Notes under the pieces: generated by a model
Database searches by the model: none
What the model was told of the DNA's origin: nothing
Seen by the model: the letters and a program-made list of their open reading frames with translations, nothing else
Shown: piece after piece, positions 63,073 through 64,000 of the stretch
Numbering within the stretch: the stretch's first letter is position 1
Layout of the letters: each line of letters begins with the position of its first letter
Position numbers and translations under genes: made by a program
DNA from: Perca fluviatilis
Taxonomy: Eukaryota > Chordata > Actinopteri > Perciformes > Percidae
Length of the DNA stretch: 64,000 nucleotides
Reading direction: 5' to 3'
Assembly: GCF_010015445.1 (NCBI RefSeq)
Contig: NC_053116.1
Location: 26,589,137 to 26,653,136, forward strand

Positions 63073-64000
63073 CTGCAAGAAAAACAAATACTGCATATTA
63101 CACTGCGTGTAGCGGAGGCAGCATTACATTAGACAAAACTCTTCACACAGTTTTACATTTTGTTTAGGATTCAGTTTTGTACAACAATAAAAAAAATAAA
63201 AAATAGGATCATACCACAATACAATTAGACCAGAAGTCAATATACGATAATATACATTTATTGCCCAGACCTAATGCAAATGGCTGGAACTAAGCATTTA
63301 TCACTATTATGAATCTCAATGCAGCATATCAACTGGGCAGTGTGCCCAGCTGCTGCATAAAGTAGTTTTAAAAACAATAATTCTACCAAGTGCAAGAAGC
63401 ACTGTACAAAAACCATGCATCACTTCAACTATAATGTCTGTACTCATTTGAACCAGTCTGTAGTTTACATGCCCACCGAAATTCCACTATTATTCCGAAT
63501 ATGACAGTGTTTCCTACGGTGGCCGGGAAGTGCAATGCAACATTACAAAGAATGAAACACTTTTACATTTTGGAAAACAAATTTACATTTTGGAAAACAA
63601 AATAACATTTTAGAAAACAAATTTACATTTTGGAAAACAAATTTACATTTTGGAAAACAAATTTACATTTTGGAAAACAAATTAACAAGATGCAAAACAC
63701 TTTTACCAGTCCCGAAACAAATTTACAAATGACAGATTCTTCACGAAAGGGAATGTACCACATACCGAAGTGATGAGGTTTTGTATACATGTCGCCTTTG
63801 ACTACGGCAGTTATGGATCGAATAAGGCCAAATAGAGCCCATCTTGAACAGGAGGCACTGCCTTATATACTGTCTATGGGCCGGCCTTAATGCATCAGCG
63901 CAATGTAGGCAAAGGTCTAACGGAAATAAAATCACTATAAATCGCCAAAATCTCATGCGATGTTCTAGTTTTTAAACAAAAAAGACAAAGAGACTAATTA
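63073..64000. other. dcp1a intron (window edge)
   Basis: No further dcp1a exon is found up to the window end. It holds the 20-bp tandem repeat at 63562-63682. Confidence 0.6.
63562..63682. repeat. 20-bp tandem repeat, about six copies
   Basis: The unit is tttacattttggaaaacaaa, with one copy varied (aataacattttagaaaacaa). Confidence 0.95.

Noticed and set aside
63730..63956. A further upstream exon of dcp1a.
   Set aside because: No EVH1-type sequence and no suitable acceptor/donor pair in the needed phase.

Overview
The window is vertebrate, almost certainly teleost and probably percomorph, nuclear DNA. Genes have many exons with GT-AG introns, long AC/GT microsatellites are frequent, and introns and spacers carry repeat types common in ray-finned fish (short inverted-repeat hAT elements, tRNA-derived SINEs, a LINE tail, Tc1-like ends). 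No bacterial, plasmid or phage gene structure is present.

Six protein genes can be read. On the + strand: the 3' half of sgk2 (24-3789, start outside the window); a 12-exon gene (9860-17430) joining a complete R1R2R3 Myb DNA-binding domain of MYBL2 type to a hAT transposase domain; nsun5 (19272-25009), an rRNA cytosine-5 methyltransferase; and an aldo/keto reductase (25660-31314). On the - strand: tkt, transketolase (38763-55244, 14 exons), and the 3' part of dcp1a, an mRNA-decapping activator (59426-63072, 5' end outside the window). Exon borders were worked out by hand from splice sites, reading frame and family conservation, and all junctions keep frame.

The main finding is the Myb-hAT fusion. 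It predicts 877 residues: nine Myb tryptophans in three repeats, a Ser-rich linker, then a nearly full-length hAT domain ending in the hAT dimerisation region. There is no BED zinc finger. Of the three hAT catalytic acids only the first looks intact; the second Asp is Asn and the Glu position is Asp or Ala. It therefore looks like a domesticated, catalytically dead transposase given a new DNA-binding domain: a host-transposase fusion transcription factor. sgk2 next to a mybl2-type gene matches the human SGK2-MYBL2 neighbourhood, so the fusion probably arose in a mybl2 copy.

Three short hAT-type elements with 8-bp target duplications lie in the flanking genes: one in an sgk2 intron, with a decayed BED-finger remnant, and two in nsun5 introns. 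Two of them are nested in older repeats. Other structure includes a 600-bp foldback element, a LINE reverse-transcriptase tail, two tRNA-derived SINEs, a 2.5-kb A/T-rich tandem array with a unit near 36 bp and tRNA-like blocks, a perfect 177-bp tandem duplication in a tkt intron and a perfect 17-bp-arm palindrome in another.

The genes have unrelated housekeeping or regulatory roles (kinase signalling, transcription, ribosome modification, carbonyl reduction, pentose phosphate pathway, mRNA decay) and do not form a pathway. tkt next to dcp1a matches the human TKT-DCP1A order.
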